Below, piece by piece: positions 7,132 to 8,278 of a stretch of DNA of 8,278 nt; within the stretch, counting starts at the first letter, position 1; each line of letters begins with the position of its first letter. This DNA comes from Clostridia bacterium. GTDB lineage: Bacteria; Bacillota; Clostridia; Oscillospirales; CAG-382. A program made the position numbers and the translations under genes. The stretch covers positions 1 to 8,278 of the forward strand of contig JAGBCG010000021.1 of NCBI GenBank assembly GCA_017938055.1, written 5' to 3'. A model generated the notes under the pieces. It was not told the DNA's origin and did not search any database. It saw nothing but the letters and a program-made list of their open reading frames with translations.

Positions 7132-7431
7132 TTAATGTTTTTCATTTTTAAATCCGGCAATGATTTTTGCTGCGGTGAGGGCGTTTATAATCATGTCGGC
7201 TTTTTTTGAAAACTCCTCACCTAAAAGAGGCTTTAGGGCAAGAAGAATGTCTATTTTCCGCTGAAGCATAAGCTGTTTTTCGTTAAGGTTTGGTTCAGAG
7301 GGCAGGGATGAAGAAGCGGCATCGTTGTTTTGTGGCTTTTCCAACGCTTTTTCCAAGGCATTGCCAAGGTTTTCTGCTCCTTCCTTGCCTGAGAGAAGCT
7401 CACCTAAAATTTCACCAATGGAGTTGCTCAT
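7132..7431 (-). CDS. Small helical hypothetical protein
   Basis: I cannot assign a function to this 99-residue protein. The N-terminal part (about 1-32, IGEILGELLSGKEGAENLGNALEKAL) is probably helical. A Pro/Ser/Asn linker follows (about 33-50), then a second helical region (about 51-95) containing KIDILLALKPLLGEEFSKKADMI. I recall an LLxALKPYLxxxRxxKxDxAI pattern from unannotated short proteins of many Clostridia. That is memory of a pattern, not a search result. The ATG (7429-7431) overlaps the TGA of the preceding gene as ATGA, so translation is probably coupled. A GGTGAGGT site lies about 10 bases upstream, inside the previous gene. No signal peptide or membrane helix is seen. The stop lies 12 bases before the GC hairpin that separates it from the third gene of the set. 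Confidence 0.65.
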   Translation of the reverse strand: MSNSIGEILGELLSGKEGAENLGNALEKALEKPQNNDAASSSLPSEPNLNEKQLMLQRKIDILLALKPLLGEEFSKKADMIINALTAAKIIAGFKNEKH

Positions 7432-7658
7432 GATTTATCTACCTCACCAAGAATTTTTTTAAGATGTGAAAGTTCTTTTTCGTCAACCTTGTCAAGTAGA
7501 ATCTGCTGTTCTTGCTTTGACAGCGATAAAATCTTCTGCTTAACAACAGGCATTTCCCTTATCAGACCGTTGATTTGTTGTGGACAGATGTTGCTTTCAA
7601 GTGCATATTTTTTGATAGCTTTTTCCAGAATGTCGTCTTTGTCATTTAGGTTGTTCAT
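7428..7658 (-). CDS. Small charged helical hypothetical protein, first gene of the minus-strand trio
   Basis: A 76-residue protein I do not recognise. It is rich in Lys, Glu, Leu and Gln and is probably all-helical. Segments about 5-20 (NDKDDILEKAIKKYAL) and 38-70 (VVKQKILSLSKQEQQILLDKVDEKELSHLKKIL) have the spacing of amphipathic helices. The SLSKQEQQILLDKVDEKEL stretch is loosely like the LSPExxxKLxxLLxDKE repeats of other small Clostridial proteins, which is inference. I start at ATG 7656-7658. The open frame reaches a GTG at 7665-7667, but that GTG is part of the ribosome binding site AAAGGTG (7665-7671). Only 26 bases separate this ATG from the ATG of the divergent phosphoesterase gene, so its promoter should lie inside that gene. 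Its TGA overlaps the ATG of the next gene. Confidence 0.66.
   Translation of the reverse strand: MNNLNDKDDILEKAIKKYALESNICPQQINGLIREMPVVKQKILSLSKQEQQILLDKVDEKELSHLKKILGEVDKS
7581..7610 (+). promoter_or_regulatory. Possible promoter for the phosphoesterase gene, inside the divergent small gene
   Basis: TGGACA (7581-7586) is one base from the -35 consensus. A poor -10, CATATT at 7604-7609 or ATATTT at 7605-7610, follows at 17-18 bases. The leader would run about 65-70 bases through the start of the opposing small gene. The evidence is weak and rests mostly on the lack of space for a promoter between the genes. Confidence 0.25.
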
Positions 7659-7684
7659 GTTATTCACCTTTCTTGGGAGGATTT

Positions 7685-8179
7685 ATGTTAAAAATACTTG
7701 TGGTGTCCGATTCTCATGGAAATGTAAATTTACTGCATGATGTTGTAAGTGCCAACAGAAATGTTGACCTTGTGATACATCTTGGTGACCATACTGCAGA
7801 TGGAAACGAGGTTATGAGGGATTTTCCAACCATAGCATATCTTACAGTTTCCGGAAATTGTGACATCGGCTCATTTTTAAATAAGACGAACACCGAGGGC
7901 ACGTTTACAGCGGAAGGAAGAAGGATTTTTTATACCCATGGTCATAAGTATAATGTGAAATACGGCACACAGTACCTTGTTTCACAGGCAAAAATTAATA
8001 ATGCGGATATCGCTCTTTATGGTCATACACATGTTTCGGGTGTTGATGAACAAAATGGTGTGCTTGTTGTAAATCCCGGGAGCATTGGTTTTCCACGTGA
8101 CGGAACGGGAGGCACATATTGCCTGCTTGAAATAAAGGATAAGAATGTAAAATATGAGATAAAAGAGGTGCAGAGATGA
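7685..8179 (+). CDS. YfcE/MJ0936-family metallophosphoesterase
   Basis: This small cytoplasmic calcineurin-like phosphoesterase (164 residues, normal for the family) should hydrolyse phosphodiester or phosphomonoester bonds with a dinuclear metal centre. All family motifs are present: D9-S-H11, GD at 34-35, GNCD at 57-60 (N58 metal/phosphate ligand), THGH at 84-87, and GHTH at 113-116, followed by NPGSIGFPR. I use ATG 7685, with GGGAGG just upstream. The longer frame opens at TTG 7673, but this TTG abuts that Shine-Dalgarno. In some Firmicutes such genes sit beside the inosine/xanthosine triphosphatase gene; here the neighbours are a divergent small-protein operon and a downstream membrane or secreted protein, so they do not reveal its substrate. 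Its TGA overlaps the next ATG. Confidence 0.92.
   Translation: MLKILVVSDSHGNVNLLHDVVSANRNVDLVIHLGDHTADGNEVMRDFPTIAYLTVSGNCDIGSFLNKTNTEGTFTAEGRRIFYTHGHKYNVKYGTQYLVSQAKINNADIALYGHTHVSGVDEQNGVLVVNPGSIGFPRDGTGGTYCLLEIKDKNVKYEIKEVQR
7727..7755 (-). promoter_or_regulatory. Possible promoter for the minus-strand small-protein operon, inside the phosphoesterase gene
   Basis: Read on the minus strand, TTGGCA (7755-7750) and TAAATT (7732-7727) are 17 bases apart and match sigma-A boxes at 4-5 of 6 positions each. A start near 7720 would give a leader of about 60 bases that is antisense to the first codons of the phosphoesterase gene. The match is weak; the main support is that no promoter can fit in the 26 bases between the two genes. 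Confidence 0.3.
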
Positions 8180-8278
8180 CATACAGACCAAAAAGTAAGA
8201 GCAGTAAAGAAAAAATACTTTCACTTGTGACGTCAGCTGCGGCAATAATGCTGTTTGCGACAAGCGGATTTGTCAATA
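8176..8278 (+). CDS. N terminus of a membrane-anchored or secreted protein (cut by window end)
   Basis: Only 34 codons are visible: MTYRPKSKSSKEKILSLV and then a hydrophobic run of about 15-18 residues (SAAAIMLFATSGFV). A basic start followed by a small-residue-rich hydrophobic stretch is typical of a signal peptide or N-terminal membrane anchor. The ATG overlaps the phosphoesterase TGA as ATGA, and AGAGGTG (8164-8170) lies 5 bases before it, so the two genes should be co-transcribed and translationally coupled. Function cannot be told from this piece. Confidence 0.72.
   Translation, partial: MTYRPKSKSSKEKILSLVTSAAAIMLFATSGFVN

Noticed and set aside
7015..7209. Plus-strand frame of 64 codons spanning the hairpin
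   Set aside because: It runs through the GC hairpin and opposes two better-supported minus-strand genes, with no ribosome binding site.
7982..8276. Two overlapping minus-strand frames of 93 codons across the end of the phosphoesterase gene
   Set aside because: Both are antisense to conserved metallophosphoesterase motifs and to the coupled downstream start; composition is that of a shadow frame.

Overview
The window looks like a piece of chromosome from a low-GC Gram-positive bacterium, most likely a gut or anaerobic member of the Clostridia (Oscillospiraceae/Lachnospiraceae-like). That placement is an inference. It rests on the AT-rich codon use, the strong AGGAGG-type ribosome binding sites, and the mix of a TagO/WecA-type transferase, c-di-GMP signalling and very small Lys/Glu-rich proteins. 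I see no phage, insertion sequence, CRISPR array, rRNA or tRNA.

Layout. (1) 1-2491, plus strand: the C-terminal end of a membrane glycosyltransferase family 2 protein is followed 22 bases later by a membrane-anchored EAL protein with a degenerate GGDEF domain. This is a probable exopolysaccharide synthase with its own c-di-GMP phosphodiesterase. (2) 2492-2622: two overlapping, well-formed sigma-A promoters with extended -10 elements. (3) 2623-6787, plus strand: a tightly spaced run of four genes: a PLP-dependent aminotransferase, tryptophanyl-tRNA synthetase (trpS), a TagO/WecA-type polyprenyl-phosphate sugar-1-phosphate transferase, and a single-pass membrane protein of unknown function. (4) 6784-7658, minus strand: three unrecognised small genes (98, 99 and 76 codons). 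They converge on region 3 with overlapping stop codons, and a strong 9-bp GC hairpin sits between the last two. (5) 7685-8278, plus strand: a YfcE/MJ0936-type metallophosphoesterase whose stop overlaps the start of a membrane or secreted protein cut by the window edge.

Most genes are familiar families. The least explained part is 6784-7690. It holds three small, probably co-transcribed helical or hydrophobic proteins. Their operon faces the phosphoesterase gene across only 26 bases and overlaps the preceding operon tail to tail. Both ends of this small operon are therefore likely to make RNAs overlapping their neighbours, which makes it the best candidate here for something undescribed. No function can be read from the sequence. 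Several start codons were moved downstream because the longest open frame begins at a GTG or TTG lying inside or right beside the Shine-Dalgarno sequence.
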